DNA of 64,000 bases from JACDAE01 sp963744875 (GCA_963744875.1 CAVUVQ010000009.1:186001-250000); one strand, 5' to 3'. Counted from the first letter of the stretch, positions 18,800 to 29,800 are shown. Program-made: numbers and translations. The notes: generated by a model from the sequence alone, not told the origin.

Positions 18800-19057
18800 G
18801 TCGCACATTTCTCCCAGGATGATGTGGCCCTTATCGCCATCCACGGTCAAACGTTGACCATCCTGTATAGTCTGCAGCAGGCCAGAAATATTGATCACGG
18901 CAGGGATGCCAAGTTCGCGGGCCACGATTGCTCCATGGGAGAGGTAGTCGCCAGTTTCCATCACAATGGCGCTGGCTCGCAAGAAAAGGCCACACCGGGA
19001 GCGATGGGCGGCGCTTGCATGGGTCCTGTTACCATAGTGCAGATTACTATGGCACAA
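18794..19057 (-). pseudogene. Remnant of a PEP-utilising enzyme (mobile/swivelling domain)
   Basis: About 65 codons encode AIVMETGDYLSHGAIVARELGIPAVIN followed by DGQRLTVDGDKGHI, the histidine-bearing mobile domain of PEP synthase and pyruvate phosphate dikinase relatives. Nothing upstream on the same strand encodes the ATP-grasp or remaining domain in any frame that I can recognise, so this is an N-terminally truncated relic. Its stop codon lies just within the end of the deacetylase gene on the other strand. Confidence 0.6.
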
Positions 19058-19283
19058 GCGACGGCTTCATCTGAGAATCCGTGATGGCGACGATAAGCGA
19101 GTGCACGTGGTATCCACAGAGATGCATAACAGCCTTTCTATAGCAGTGGGGTAATTCTATACTATAAGGGTTGCAAGAGTCAATAAGAAAGCGAACCTGG
19201 ACGAATGCTTCAGGTAAGCTAGTCCATATTTCATCGGCGTGGCAACCTGATTTATCGCGTACTCAATTCATTGAAATCATCGG

Positions 19284-20294
19284 TTATGAAATGATGGCTG
19301 GTAGAACAAAGCGGGTAAACAACTCTTTTTGAGGAGATGAAGATCGTCTCTCATATTCAGAGGAGATGACCACAACAAGGTCAACGGCTGGAACGACAAA
19401 AATGAATTGTCCCCCGAGTCCTGCGGCAAAAAAGGCGGCGTGCTCCCCCAACGTGGTAATCCACCAGAGCAGTCCATAGGCATCATCTTCAGGCCAACCT
19501 CCTGTATTATGTGCCTGGATCGAGGCCTGCGCATACGAACTGGGAATAAGGGGCTGATCCTCCCAGTATCCTCTATGCAGATAGAGATAGCCAAATTTCG
19601 CCATATCACGTGGCCTGAGATGGAGTCCCGAAGCACCACGATATCGTCCTTCCGGCGTCTTTTCCCAGCGAAATCCATGCTGTACATCCGTTGCTATTTT
19701 CAAGGGGCGAAACAGTTGCTCAGTTGCAAAGGTGAGCAGGTCGGTCTGCATTACGCTCTCCAGAAGATAAGCAAGTACCTGCACAGGGGGATCTCCATAG
19801 CAAAAAGCCTGCCCAGGCGGGTTCAGCAGGGGCGTCGCAAAGACGGCCTCCATGTAGCTCTTATACCCTTCAAAGTGATAGCGACCGCTCGACAGATTGT
19901 CCATCCCACTAACCATTGTCAGGAGATGGCGTAGGGTGATTACTCGCTTCTGCTCATCGAGTTTGAAGAGATGTTCATCTGCAAGAAAGTCAGGTAAGGT
20001 CTGATCGAAGGCATGCAGAGAGTCCTTGCAAAAGGCAATACCAATGAGAGATGAGAGAATACTTTTTGTACAGGATGCAATGGGGAAAGAACTATGAGTC
20101 GTGTATCCTTGATAGTAGTGTTCAAACACCAACGCTCCATGCCGAACAATGAGCATTGCATAGATGGGAAGTGATTGATCTTGAATGAAGGTATGAAGCT
20201 GCATAAGCCGATTAGAATCCATTCCCCGTGCTTCTGGAGAAGCTTCCTCCCAATCAGGGGTAGGCCAGGGTATATGTTGCATATATTTTTCCAT
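19284..20294 (-). CDS. Serine hydrolase, beta-lactamase class C fold
   Basis: 336 residues. The nucleophile motif S-x-x-K is visible as SCTKS at about residue 73, preceded by the usual strand LIVRHGALVFEHYY. The YxN motif position reads CYGDPP, slightly unusual. The C-terminal KTG-box region reads HAAFFAAGLGGQFIFVV, which replaces KTG with a GLGGQ type seen in esterase-like members. Probably a peptidase or esterase rather than an antibiotic-resistance enzyme. No signal peptide is seen, so it appears cytoplasmic. GAGGAG precedes the start. Confidence 0.8.
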   Translation of the reverse strand: MEKYMQHIPWPTPDWEEASPEARGMDSNRLMQLHTFIQDQSLPIYAMLIVRHGALVFEHYYQGYTTHSSFPIASCTKSILSSLIGIAFCKDSLHAFDQTLPDFLADEHLFKLDEQKRVITLRHLLTMVSGMDNLSSGRYHFEGYKSYMEAVFATPLLNPPGQAFCYGDPPVQVLAYLLESVMQTDLLTFATEQLFRPLKIATDVQHGFRWEKTPEGRYRGASGLHLRPRDMAKFGYLYLHRGYWEDQPLIPSSYAQASIQAHNTGGWPEDDAYGLLWWITTLGEHAAFFAAGLGGQFIFVVPAVDLVVVISSEYERRSSSPQKELFTRFVLPAIIS

Positions 20295-20383
20295 AAAACA
20301 CTCCTCTGCTTCACATCAAATACGTGCCTTCGTCCAAGGGTGCGATACAATCTGGCCTCTACCCGGTTTACGAACATATTATG

Positions 20384-21748
20384 CTATCTTCTTGCCACAA
20401 TCACATGTATCCCACGAGCAGGACGCAAGGTCAGATGATGTAGAGGGTCTGGTGTTATATCTTGACCCGGCACCAGGGAAAATTTCACGCGTTGGGCCAG
20501 CGTTGCCAGGAGCAGGTGTCCTTCCATCATAGAGAAGTACATGCCGATACAGATGCGCGGGCCTGCACCGAACGGTACAAATGCATAACGAGGGAGTTGT
20601 TTTTCCCGTTCGGGTGTGAAGCGCTCGGGATCAAATTTCTCCGGATCAGGAAAGTATTCGGGGCGACGATGCAATGTATAGGGAGCGATCAGGGCAATCT
20701 GCTCTTTTGAGATATGATAGCCGTCGATCTCTACATCGCGCAACGCACGCCGGGACATTGCGTAAGCGGGCGGGTAGAGGCGTAGTGTTTCTTTAAAGAC
20801 TTGCAAGCAATATGGTAGACGGGCCAGATCTTCGTAGGTTGGTGTGCGACCTTGCAGGACGGTATCGACCTCTTGCAGAACCTTTTGATAGATTTCCGGG
20901 TGCTGGCAAAGGAGATACCAGGTCCAGGTGAGAGCGGTTGCAGTTGTTTCATGACCGGCACCGAAGAGGGTCAGGCACTCAGCCATTAATTGATCATCGC
21001 TCATGGGATTGCCATCTTCATCTCTGGCCTGAAGCAGGATGGAGAGGAAATCATTGCGCTCGGTTGCACTGTTGCGGCGCTCAGCGATGAAACGGTCTAT
21101 AGCATTGCGCAATACCTGCATGGATTTGCGTGTGCGCCTGTTACCGGGCAAAGGCCAGCTATAAGGTGGTGGGAAGAGTGTTGAAAGCCTCTGTGCAACA
21201 TGAGCGAAAAGAACGGACATTGCCTTGCCAAGTTCGTCTGTTTCAGCGAAAACATCGGCATCAAAGAGCGCCTTCCCAATAATACTCATCGTAAGGTTTG
21301 TCATCTGCTGATCAATGTCGATGATGGCACCATCTTGCCATGTTTGCTGAATTTGCTCTGCATAGTCGCCCATGATTGTGGCATAACTGGCGATATGACG
21401 TGGCTGGAAGGAGGGTGCCATAAGCTTACGCTGACGGCGGTGGAAATCGCCTTCGCTCGTGAAAATACCGTCACCAACAACGGGGCGAAAGACGTTATGG
21501 ATAGCGTCACCTTTGTCAAAATCGTAGGCGTGTTCGACCAGGATACTATGAATATGTTCTGGTTTGTTGAACATAATAGCCGGAAATGGCCCGAAATGCA
21601 TGCCATAGACATCGCCTGCTGCGGCTATACGTTTAAGAAGGGTGAGACGATCCCTGCTATATTCTGGCAGGTTACCGAGGATGGGAGTGCCGCGTATATA
21701 GCGTATGGTTTTCTGAGTCGAGGGATCTTTTTTTACTTGCGTCGCCAT
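20384..21748 (-). CDS. Cytochrome P450
   Basis: 454 residues. The I-helix oxygen-activation motif is GAGHETTAT (about residue 245), the ExxR motif is KETLR, and the haem-binding loop is FGAGPRICIG with Cys ligand around residue 395. Similarity is to the bacterial branch near CYP102/CYP4-like fatty-acid-type enzymes, suggested by PRYAFVPFGAGPR. ATG 21748 is preferred, with AAAGGA about ten bases upstream; an ATG at 21769 is possible. No ferredoxin gene is adjacent. Substrate unknown. Confidence 0.9.
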   Translation of the reverse strand: MATQVKKDPSTQKTIRYIRGTPILGNLPEYSRDRLTLLKRIAAAGDVYGMHFGPFPAIMFNKPEHIHSILVEHAYDFDKGDAIHNVFRPVVGDGIFTSEGDFHRRQRKLMAPSFQPRHIASYATIMGDYAEQIQQTWQDGAIIDIDQQMTNLTMSIIGKALFDADVFAETDELGKAMSVLFAHVAQRLSTLFPPPYSWPLPGNRRTRKSMQVLRNAIDRFIAERRNSATERNDFLSILLQARDEDGNPMSDDQLMAECLTLFGAGHETTATALTWTWYLLCQHPEIYQKVLQEVDTVLQGRTPTYEDLARLPYCLQVFKETLRLYPPAYAMSRRALRDVEIDGYHISKEQIALIAPYTLHRRPEYFPDPEKFDPERFTPEREKQLPRYAFVPFGAGPRICIGMYFSMMEGHLLLATLAQRVKFSLVPGQDITPDPLHHLTLRPARGIHVIVARR

Positions 21749-21873
21749 GCTGCATGCTTCCTTTTGCATAGTGAAGGGCAGGTTCTGCGTGTTACCTGCC
21801 AATCTGATTATATACTGTTATATGTCTATTAAGATTATAGCATGCTGAGGTTAGAGGGATTGAGGACTACACA

Positions 21874-21972
21874 GGATAATGAATGGCACCCCTACACCAT
21901 TGGGATGAAACATACGATCTTGCCCACATTCATCCCTCGATCCCAATGGTGTAGGGGTGCCATTCATTATCC
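21874..21972. repeat. Perfect 32-base inverted repeat, GTAGGG family
   Basis: Arms at 21874-21905 and 21941-21972 are perfect complements, with a 35-base centre. The arm includes AATGGCACCCCTACACCATT. It lies 18 bases after the stop of the glutamine-synthetase-like gene and upstream of the P450 gene, so it may stop or stabilise transcripts. It shares the CCCTAC/GTAGGG core with elements elsewhere in the window. Confidence 0.85.
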
Positions 21973-21990
21973 CGCTGCCCACCACCCGAC

Positions 21991-23377
21991 TTATACCAGT
22001 TCGAAATAGCGGCGACGATCCCAATTCGTCACAGCCTTCTCATATTCCTGCACTTCCCATTTGCGCGTGGTGGAGAAGTGTTCAACGAAATCTTTGCCGA
22101 GAAATTCTTTGGCGACTTCGCTCTGCTCAAACATACGGGTTGCATCGACCAGATTGCGTGCCAGAGGTAGGATTTTGCCCTCCGCGAGAGCTTTTGTGAC
22201 CACTGCGGGATCATAGGCGTTGCCTGAAAGTCGCTCGGGCAGCTCTAGTTTGCGCTCAATACCGTAGAGGCCGCTTGCCAGCATCGCCGAGAAAGACCAT
22301 ATAGAAGTTGGCGTCCGCACCCGGAACACGATTTTCGACGCGAATGGACTTCTGGCCGTTGTTGATGATGCGTGCGGCGCATGTGCGATTATCCATGCCC
22401 CAGGTGGTGTTGAGCGGTGCCCATGTGCCCTCAATATAGCGTTTATAGGAATTGATGAAGGGCGCGTAGAGCACCATGAACTCAGGCATCTTGCTCAGAA
22501 CACCGGCCAGGAAATGGCGCATGGTTGTGGACATGTGGCCCTCGGCGTTATCGTCCCAGAAGATGTTGCGCTCAAGATTGCGATCCCAGAGGCTCAAGTG
22601 CGAATGGCCGCTACTGCCGTCTTCCTGGTCGTTCCATTTCGCCATGAATGTAGCACTCAGGCCCATTTGATGACAGATCTCTTTAACGCCGGTTTTAAAG
22701 AGCATTGTACGGTCGGCGGCGGCCAGCGCGTTAGAATAGTGAATATTCATTTCGTACATACCAGGGCCATGTTCGCGATTGTAGCCCTCGATCTCGACGC
22801 CGTGGTCGCGCATCATACGCGCGATACGGCCCAGGAGCTGATCATCCGCACTCGACTGGCTGATGACATAACAATTCATGCCAGGATTAAGAGGTGTCAG
22901 GTTGGGTCCAAAATCTTTGTCGCGCAGAGAGACCTGGTTCTCGCGGAAGAAGCGGAACTCTAATTCGGAGGCGGCCATTGGTTCGTAGCCGAGCGAACGT
23001 GCACGCTCGACAAGGGTCTGGAGGATGTAGCGGGGCGAGATTGTCACCTCTTCGCCGTGTTCGGTCCACAGATCACAGATGCAGGATGCGACGTTTTCTT
23101 CCCAGGGTACAAGGGCAAACGTGGTCAGGTCGGGCTTCATCACGATGTCGGCGAAGCCGCGTGCCCAGTTGCTGAAGGCCAGATTGGGGAGCACATTTTC
23201 GGCGATATCCCAGCCAAAAAGCACATCGCATTGTGCAAAGCCGCTGTCCAGGGATTCAAGAAAGAAGCGTGACGCCACACGTTTGCCACGATAGACGCCC
23301 TCTATATCGGGTGCACCGACTTTGATGTACTCGATCTTCCCTTCATCAATGAGTTGTTTGATAGTTGAAATATCCAT
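21991..23377 (-). CDS. Glutamine synthetase family ligase (frameshifted)
   Basis: About 461 residues. The catalytic fold is clear: SELEFRFF for the metal-binding strand, the NREHGPGMYEMN stretch, the ATP-binding segment (FMAKWNDQEDGSSGHSHLSL) and the arginine-containing ENRVPGADAN loop. An extra base near 22291 splits the frame; removal gives FSAMLASGLYGIE, the normal continuation. The sequence lacks features of GlnA class I and looks like gamma-glutamyl-polyamine or related amine ligases. The nearby SDR and APC-type permease on the same strand fit amine uptake and breakdown. AAAGG precedes ATG 23377. Confidence 0.8.
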
Positions 23378-23429
23378 GATTCTTTAACCTTTCTTTAAAC
23401 TCCGGGCCACCAATTGATAAATCACGGAC

Positions 23430-23567
23430 GCGATAAATCGGGTGCCCTACCAGGTTGCGTCTATTTTGGTTCAGGGCGATAAATCGGGTGCCCTACCAGG
23501 TTGCGTCTATTTTGGTTCAGGGCGATAAATCGGGTGCCCTACCAGGTTGTGTCTATTTTGGTTCAGG
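23430..23567. repeat. 46-base tandem repeat, three copies
   Basis: Three head-to-tail units start at 23430, 23476 and 23522, each carrying GCGATAAATCGGGTGCCCTA and ending in TTGGTTCAGG; only one substitution separates them. They fill the gap between the SDR and glutamine-synthetase-like genes. The half-palindromic GATAAATC and CCCTAC parts relate them to the dispersed palindromic family. Confidence 0.9.
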
Positions 23568-23579
23568 GTACTGAAAAAA

Positions 23580-24344
23580 TTAAAAATAGTTTGACGATAT
23601 GCCTCCATCGACGACGAGCCAGGAGCCAGTTGTCCAGGCTGATTCGTCGGATGCCAGATACAGCGCCATGTACACAATATCGCGTGCCTCGCCAAATCTA
23701 GCGAGGGGGATGCGGTTCAGGCGTTTGTTACGTTCCTCCTCGCTGGTCCATAGATAGCGCAGCAGAGGTGTTTCAATCGGGCCGGGGCAGATGGCGTTGC
23801 AACGAATACCGTCCCGCCCATATTGTACCGCAAGAGACTTCGTGAGCGATAGCAGGGCACCTTTGGAGGCGGTGTAGGCATCCTGCGGCACAGTACAACC
23901 CAGCAAGGCAACGAACGAGGCGATATTAATAATTGAGCCTTTCCCCTGTTTGATCATATGAGGAATAGTGTATTTGGAGCACAAAAAGACGCTTTTGAGG
24001 TTGATGTCGAGCACTCTATCCCATAATGCGCCGGTATTGGTAACGACGCTCTGATCTTCTGGGAGCATAACACCGGCATTATTATAAAGAACATCGACGT
24101 GTCCAAAGGTTTCGAGCGTTGTATTGACTAATGCTTTGACCTCGTCTTCGTTGGTGACATCGGTTTTGACGAAGATGGCACTTCCGCCAGCATCGCGAAT
24201 GGTCTGTGCGGTTTCTGCACCAGCTTTTTCATTGATATCGGTGACGACGACGCTGGCACCTTCGCTGGCGAAGAGTTCGGCGGCAGCCTGACCCATTCCA
24301 CTGGCAGAACCAGTGATGATGGCGACTTTGTTGGCTAATCTCAT
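23580..24344 (-). CDS. Short-chain dehydrogenase/reductase
   Basis: 254 residues with the classical SDR layout: cofactor motif TGSASGMG near residue 12, NNAG at about 88, the catalytic Ser region (INIASFVALLG) and YTASKGALLSLTKSLA holding Tyr and Lys. The ending WTTGSWLVVDGG is typical. Asp at the end of the second strand (VTDINEKAG) points to NAD(H) preference. ATG 24344 is chosen; a longer frame would run through the palindrome at 24380-24487. Likely co-transcribed with the permease and the glutamine-synthetase-like gene. Confidence 0.88.
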   Translation of the reverse strand: MRLANKVAIITGSASGMGQAAAELFASEGASVVVTDINEKAGAETAQTIRDAGGSAIFVKTDVTNEDEVKALVNTTLETFGHVDVLYNNAGVMLPEDQSVVTNTGALWDRVLDINLKSVFLCSKYTIPHMIKQGKGSIINIASFVALLGCTVPQDAYTASKGALLSLTKSLAVQYGRDGIRCNAICPGPIETPLLRYLWTSEEERNKRLNRIPLARFGEARDIVYMALYLASDESAWTTGSWLVVDGGISSNYF

Positions 24345-24379
24345 AAGAGGTTGTCTCTTTCGTGTTACGTAAATAAACC

Positions 24380-24487
24380 GTAGGGACTCGATTGTATCGC
24401 GTCCGCAATTCATTGACCGTTGATCCCAGATCAATGCATTGACCACCAGATCGATAAATTGCGGACGCGATACAATCGAGTCCCTAC
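24380..24487. repeat. Perfect 31-base inverted repeat, GTAGGG family
   Basis: Arms at 24380-24410 and 24457-24487 are exact complements around a 46-base centre. The arm begins GTAGGGACTCGATTGTATCG. It sits between the permease stop and the SDR start, so any transcript across both genes would carry a long hairpin. Confidence 0.85.
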
Positions 24488-24544
24488 CATGTTCCGCCTA
24501 TTTACAAACTGGGTCATAAAGATATGGAACATGGTATACAGGTA

Positions 24545-26188
24545 TTACTCGATGCCTGGAACGCCCTCCGCATCAATGAGGACAGTTTCGCCTACGCTTT
24601 TTTCTATTTCAGAGAGTTCGGCTGCTGAACCCTGGACATGTGGGCCTTTAAACCAGTGTCGAACGCTTACCAGCCACCAGATGACCAGGATGACGAGGGT
24701 GCCCAGTACCACAACGGGAGTGTAGTTGAACGTAACTGCCGAAATGGGATTGGCGGTAGGCAGCATGAACAGCACTGAGATGAAAAGAACCCACAGGACT
24801 GCGATAACGCCGATAGGCCTGCTCCAACTGCCCAGGTGCCAGGGTCCGCGCTGAAAATCTCGTGCGAACAGGCGTAGTAAGATGGGCAAGACGTAAGAGA
24901 TGTAGAGGCCGATGACCGCAATCGATGTGATAGCAACGTAAGCCGCGAAATTAAAGACGGTGGGAATAGCCAGAATGAAAGCTGCAACAGCCGCCAGGAT
25001 GATCGCGTTGCGCGGGGTACGGCCCCGATCAAGACTATGCCACAGGTTGGAGAAAGGCACAGCACCATCGCGCGAGAAGGCGTAGATCATGCGCGAATTG
25101 GTGGTAATCGAAGACATGCCACAGAAAAACTGTGCACCTACGGCAACAGCGAAAAACAGGGTTCCCAGGAGGAAGCCGAGACGACTCTCCAGGATATAGA
25201 GAACGGGATTAATGAAGCCAGCCGCTTTGACCAGATCGGGAGCTGCAGAGAGCAGTCCCATCAGCACAACATAGCCAGCAAAGGCTGAGACGACAACGGA
25301 CATGACGATGCCCCAGGGCGCTCTGGTTGCGGCACCGACGGTCTCCTCCGTCATGTGTGCCGAGGCATCATAGCCCGTATAGGTATACTGAGCCAGGAGC
25401 AAACCCAGCAAGAAGGCGTACCAGGTTGGAAAGCCGGTCGCATTATATTTGGGATCGACGTTGAAAAGGGTGCCAGCAGAATTAAGTGGAGCAGCAGTTA
25501 CATGTGTCGCAAAAGTTGCGCCGCCAAATTGATTTCCAATGAGTGCGGCAATAACGACCCCTACACCAATCAGGATCACACCAACAATGTGCCACCAGAC
25601 ACTAATATCATTGAGAAGAGCGACGATACGCACGCCGAAGATATTCAGGCCAGCATGCAGGATAAGGACAACGGCATAGATTGCCAGGGTGGCCCATTGT
25701 GTCGCGGGATCAATGGCGAGGATGCTACCCAGCTTAGCCGGGAAGCTGGGAAACCAGGCATTGAGCAAGACATCGATGGAGACGGCGAGACCGTAATCGA
25801 TGCCAGCGGTCACAGCGACCTGCCCAATCAGATTGAACCAGCCAGTGAACCAGCCCCAGGCGGGTCCGCCCAGTTGCGAGGCCCAGTAGTAGAGACCGCC
25901 AGCGGTTGGATAGGCGGAGGCTAGCTCGGCCATGCCTAGAGCAACGATGACGACGAAAATGGTGACCAGAGGCCAGCCAATCGCGCCTGCTGCAAAGCCG
26001 GAAGTCGTGATGCCGGTGTAGAAAAGAGTAAGACAACCACTGAGGACGGAGATGATGGTGAATGAGATGGCGAAGTTGGAAAAACCGCCCATGGTGCGAA
26101 AAAGCTCTTGCGCATAGCCCATGCCGTGGAGACGTTTGATGTCTTGCGCGATAAGTTCATCTTTAGTTGAACGCGAATTTGATGACAA
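24545..26188 (-). CDS. APC-superfamily amino acid/amine permease
   Basis: 547 residues with about twelve hydrophobic helices. The N-terminal part, MGYAQELFRTMGGFSNFAISF and MAELASAYPTAGGLYYWAS, is characteristic of the amino acid/choline transporter (ACT) family that includes GABA and choline carriers. The start is TTG at 26188 with AGGAGG six bases upstream; no suitable ATG lies nearby. It heads the group with the SDR and glutamine-synthetase-like genes on the minus strand, suggesting uptake of the substrate those enzymes handle. Confidence 0.9.
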   Translation of the reverse strand: MSSNSRSTKDELIAQDIKRLHGMGYAQELFRTMGGFSNFAISFTIISVLSGCLTLFYTGITTSGFAAGAIGWPLVTIFVVIVALGMAELASAYPTAGGLYYWASQLGGPAWGWFTGWFNLIGQVAVTAGIDYGLAVSIDVLLNAWFPSFPAKLGSILAIDPATQWATLAIYAVVLILHAGLNIFGVRIVALLNDISVWWHIVGVILIGVGVVIAALIGNQFGGATFATHVTAAPLNSAGTLFNVDPKYNATGFPTWYAFLLGLLLAQYTYTGYDASAHMTEETVGAATRAPWGIVMSVVVSAFAGYVVLMGLLSAAPDLVKAAGFINPVLYILESRLGFLLGTLFFAVAVGAQFFCGMSSITTNSRMIYAFSRDGAVPFSNLWHSLDRGRTPRNAIILAAVAAFILAIPTVFNFAAYVAITSIAVIGLYISYVLPILLRLFARDFQRGPWHLGSWSRPIGVIAVLWVLFISVLFMLPTANPISAVTFNYTPVVVLGTLVILVIWWLVSVRHWFKGPHVQGSAAELSEIEKSVGETVLIDAEGVPGIE

Positions 26189-26881
26189 GGTGTACCTCCT
26201 GTCCGGGGGTGACGAAATACGACAAGTTGTAGAGGTGATTAATCAAGCACGGTAATGCGAATCTGTACGGTTCAGTGCGAGAGAAAGGTCAGCGGTGAAC
26301 AACGGTGTACAGGGCGCTCCGTACGTTGTTTCTGAACCTCCTTTCTGGATGCCTGCTAAAAGAGGAGATGGCATTTCTGCATGGAGTGAAATTCCATATG
26401 TTAATTATGTGGAATGTTAGTGGTACTCGTCAATAGGGATGAGTATTTTCCTCTTACGATACAATTTTATGAAAAACGAAACTTTTGAGTTCAGAGATTC
26501 CACTCTTGTCTGCTTCCTGTATCCAGGAACGCAATTGTTGACATTTGCTCACGTATCATCGAGAGAAACAGATGCATTCGCTAAGTTGGTGATAGAATAA
26601 AGGAGGTGCAACGAACGAGCAAAGGTGGGGTACATTGCAACACTGTATGCGCGAGCATCAACCGAAGAAGAGAGCAAGACGATCAAAAAATGGAGTCAAT
26701 CGCTGCTGGAAAGGGTCCGACTTCATGCTGGATACTCTTGTTCTGACGATCCCCATTATGATCCCTGGTTTCCTATCGTCCGCGTATAGAATGAGAGACA
26801 ATCTCAGCAATCGTGCGGCCACGCTTACGGTATGAGCGGGTCTGGCTGCTCAGTTTCGTTCTAATGAGGGTATTTCATCAT
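26189..26881. other. Divergent intergenic region
   Basis: This 690-base gap lies between the minus-strand permease and the plus-strand secreted protein. It holds one copy of the 25-base repeat (26421-26445) and an AGGAGG at 26601-26606 followed by short open frames that I do not recognise and that lack a well-spaced start. No convincing promoter was assigned, though both flanking genes must be expressed from here. Confidence 0.4.
26421..26445. repeat. 25-base direct repeat, copy 1
   Basis: Identical to 30238-30262. The repeat contains an 8-base stem (TACTCGTC / GATGAGTA, one G-U pair) around AATAGG and is followed by TTTTCC. The two copies flank the DMFase-like gene in the same orientation. 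Confidence 0.9.
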
Positions 26882-29800
26882 ATGGACATGTATAAGTGTC
26901 GTCTGCGACACTCGCGAAGTTCCTCTCCTGGGAGACACCTCAATCAATGGAGGTTCCTGGTGTCTCTGCTCATTGCTCTTTTCCTTCTATTTGGCATAAG
27001 ATTTCTTGGTCCTGCAACTCAGCAGAATGTTGTTCACGCAGCTAGCTCAAATCCTATCGTCGTAGAGAATCAGCAGGCGGGGACAACGAGCTGGCAATTC
27101 GACAATTTCAACAAGGAATCACGACATGAGATCGAGGGCTATGCCTCACTGACCAGTGTGAACAAAGGGAGTCAGATCAGTTTCATGGTCTCGCTCTCCA
27201 CGAACGCCCAGTACACGATGAATATCTACCGCATGGGGTATTATGCCCATGGGACTAATCCCGATGGTTCAGCCTGTAGCGGATGTGGCGGGCGGTTGAT
27301 GCAGAGCGTTGGGCCGCTCAATGGTACAACACAAGCTGCCTGTCCTACCACCACCTCCGGTGCAGATTTTGGCATGATCGAATGCCAGTGGACGCCCAGT
27401 TATACCCTCACCATTCCCACGAGTTGGACAACTGGCAACTACATCGTGAAGCTCAAGCGCCTTGATAATCAGCTTGAAAATTACCTGACGTTCGTCGTGC
27501 GCGATGATAGTAGCACCGCTGATATTGTCTACTCAATGGATGTCACCACCTGGCAGGCCTATAGCTACTGGGGTGGAGCAGGAAATAAGAATATTGGCTA
27601 CAATCTGTATGGAGAATTCAATGATGCCACGCAAGCGTTCGTTGGAAATACACGCGCTTACACGGTCTCGTTTGATCGCCCCTATATGGATCAAGGGTCG
27701 GAGGATGGAGCTGGCAATTTTATGGTCTGGGACTACCCCATGATTCACTGGATGGAAGCGCAGGGGTATAACATCACCTATGTTACTGACGTTGATCTAG
27801 AAAACAATCCGAGCGTGTTCAAGGGACATAAAGTATTCGTGAACACAGGCCACGACGAATACTATGCAGACAATATGCGTGCGAATGTCCAGAATTTCAT
27901 CACCGCTGGTGGGAATGCTGCTTTTTTCAGTGCTGATGATATCAATCGTCGCATGATCTGGAGTAATTCGATCTCCGGTCAGCCCGACCGACGCGAGCAC
28001 TGCGACAAGGGAGGACTACCCAACTCTACCACCGTTGATTGGCGAGCGCAGACACCACCACGACCTGAAAATCAGATCACAGGTTCGTTGTCCAATGGTG
28101 CCGCTGCTGCACGTCCATTCCTGGTTTATGATCCAACAAGCTGGATTTTCGCAGGAACGGGCCTCGTCAAATACAATGGAAAAGTTATTACGAGCGGACC
28201 TGGGCAGAATGCTATTCAGGGCCTGATTGGCTATGAATTTAGCACGCGTGCCGTCAATGACCCCAGCCTCTCTGCGTATATATCGTATGAGCCACCAGGC
28301 TTACAGCAGGTTGGTCATTCGTTCGTACCAGCGTCAGACAATGGGGTCAATTCCTGGGCCGATACGACGTTGTATACCTCATCAGGCGGTGGCACAGTCT
28401 TCTCGGCAGGCACAATTGAGTGGTCCTGGGGAGTGGATAACGGGTTTAATGATGGCTTTTGTGATTGCAACCAGGGTTTTGCCAACACCGATAGCCAGAT
28501 CATCACCGCGAATATTTTGAACAGGTTGGTCGGCAGTCCTGCCCCAGCCATCAGTTTGAGTCCAACTGCGTTAAGCTTTGGCAATCAAAACGTGGGCGTG
28601 ACCAGTGCTGTACAGACGGTTACCCTGACGAATACCGGCACGTTGCCTCTGACGATCAACAGCATCGCCTTGACTGGCGCAAACACCAGTGACTTTGCTC
28701 AAAGCAATACCTGCCCAATCAGCCCTGCCACACTTGCAGCCAGTACCAGTTGTACGCTGAACGTGACCTTTACGCCTTCAACCAATGGGGCAAAAAGTGC
28801 AGGCGTGAGCATCAGCGACAACGCGGCTGGCAGTCCTCAGGCGATTTCACTCCTGGGCACAGGTGTCACGGCTGCTCCGGTCGCCACGTTGAATCCTACA
28901 GAGTGTGACCTTTGGCAACCAAAACATAGGTACATCCAGTTCTACACAGGCTATTACATTGACCAACACTGGTACTATCCCTCTGACGATCAACAGTATT
29001 GCCTTGAGCGGCACAAACGCCAGTGACTTTGCTCAAAGCAACACCTGCCCGATCAGTCCTGCTACGCTCGCGGTGAATGGAAGCTGTACATTCAATGTAA
29101 CGTTCACGCCTGCGACCAATGGGGCACGCAACGCGAGCGTAAGCATCAACGATAACGCGGCTGGCAGTCCGCAGACGGTTCCACTCGCCGGTATAGGTGT
29201 GACACCGGCTCCGGCAGTCACATTGAATCCTGCGAGTGTAAACTTTGGCAATCAGAACGTAACGACGACCAGCACAGCTCAAAGCGTCACTCTGACGAAT
29301 ACTGGCACGTTGGCTCTGACGATCAATAGCATTGCCCTGACGGGCACAAACGCGAGTGATTTTGGCGAAACCAGTACTTGCCCGCTGAGTCCGAATACGC
29401 TGGCTGCCAATACAGCATGCAAAGTCAGCATAACCTTCACACCGGGCACGACAGGATCACGCAGTGCGAACGTGAACATCAGCGACAACGCTCCTGACAG
29501 CCCACAGAACGTCCCACTAAGCGGCACAGGTGTAACGCATACGCCAGGGGTCAGCCTGATCGGAAGTACAACGGCCAATGGCAACTTTGGTGCTGGTGTT
29601 GGCCTAAAGATCCCCTCCGTGCAAGCAGGCGATTTGCTGATCGTCGTAGCGGGGACGAATGGTTCTCCGTCAAGTTGGACCACTCCGACGGGCTGGAACG
29701 CGGGTGCAGGTGCAGGTGCCGGGAATCCTGATAACCAGGGCCTCAACTGGTGGTGGAAAAGCGCCAGTGGCAGCGAGTCAGGCACCACGGTCACCCTGAA

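Noticed and set aside
23430..23567. CRISPR array
   Set aside because: The three units are directly adjacent with no unique spacers and include all of the period; it is a simple tandem repeat.
26421..26445. Rho-independent terminator
   Set aside because: This copy lies upstream of both flanking divergent genes, so it has no transcript to end; it is treated as a repeat.
26601..26835. Small genes after AGGAGG in the region before the DMFase-like gene, one with a resolvase-like YARAST stretch
   Set aside because: No start codon lies at a proper distance from the AGGAGG, the frames are short and the rest shows no resolvase motifs.
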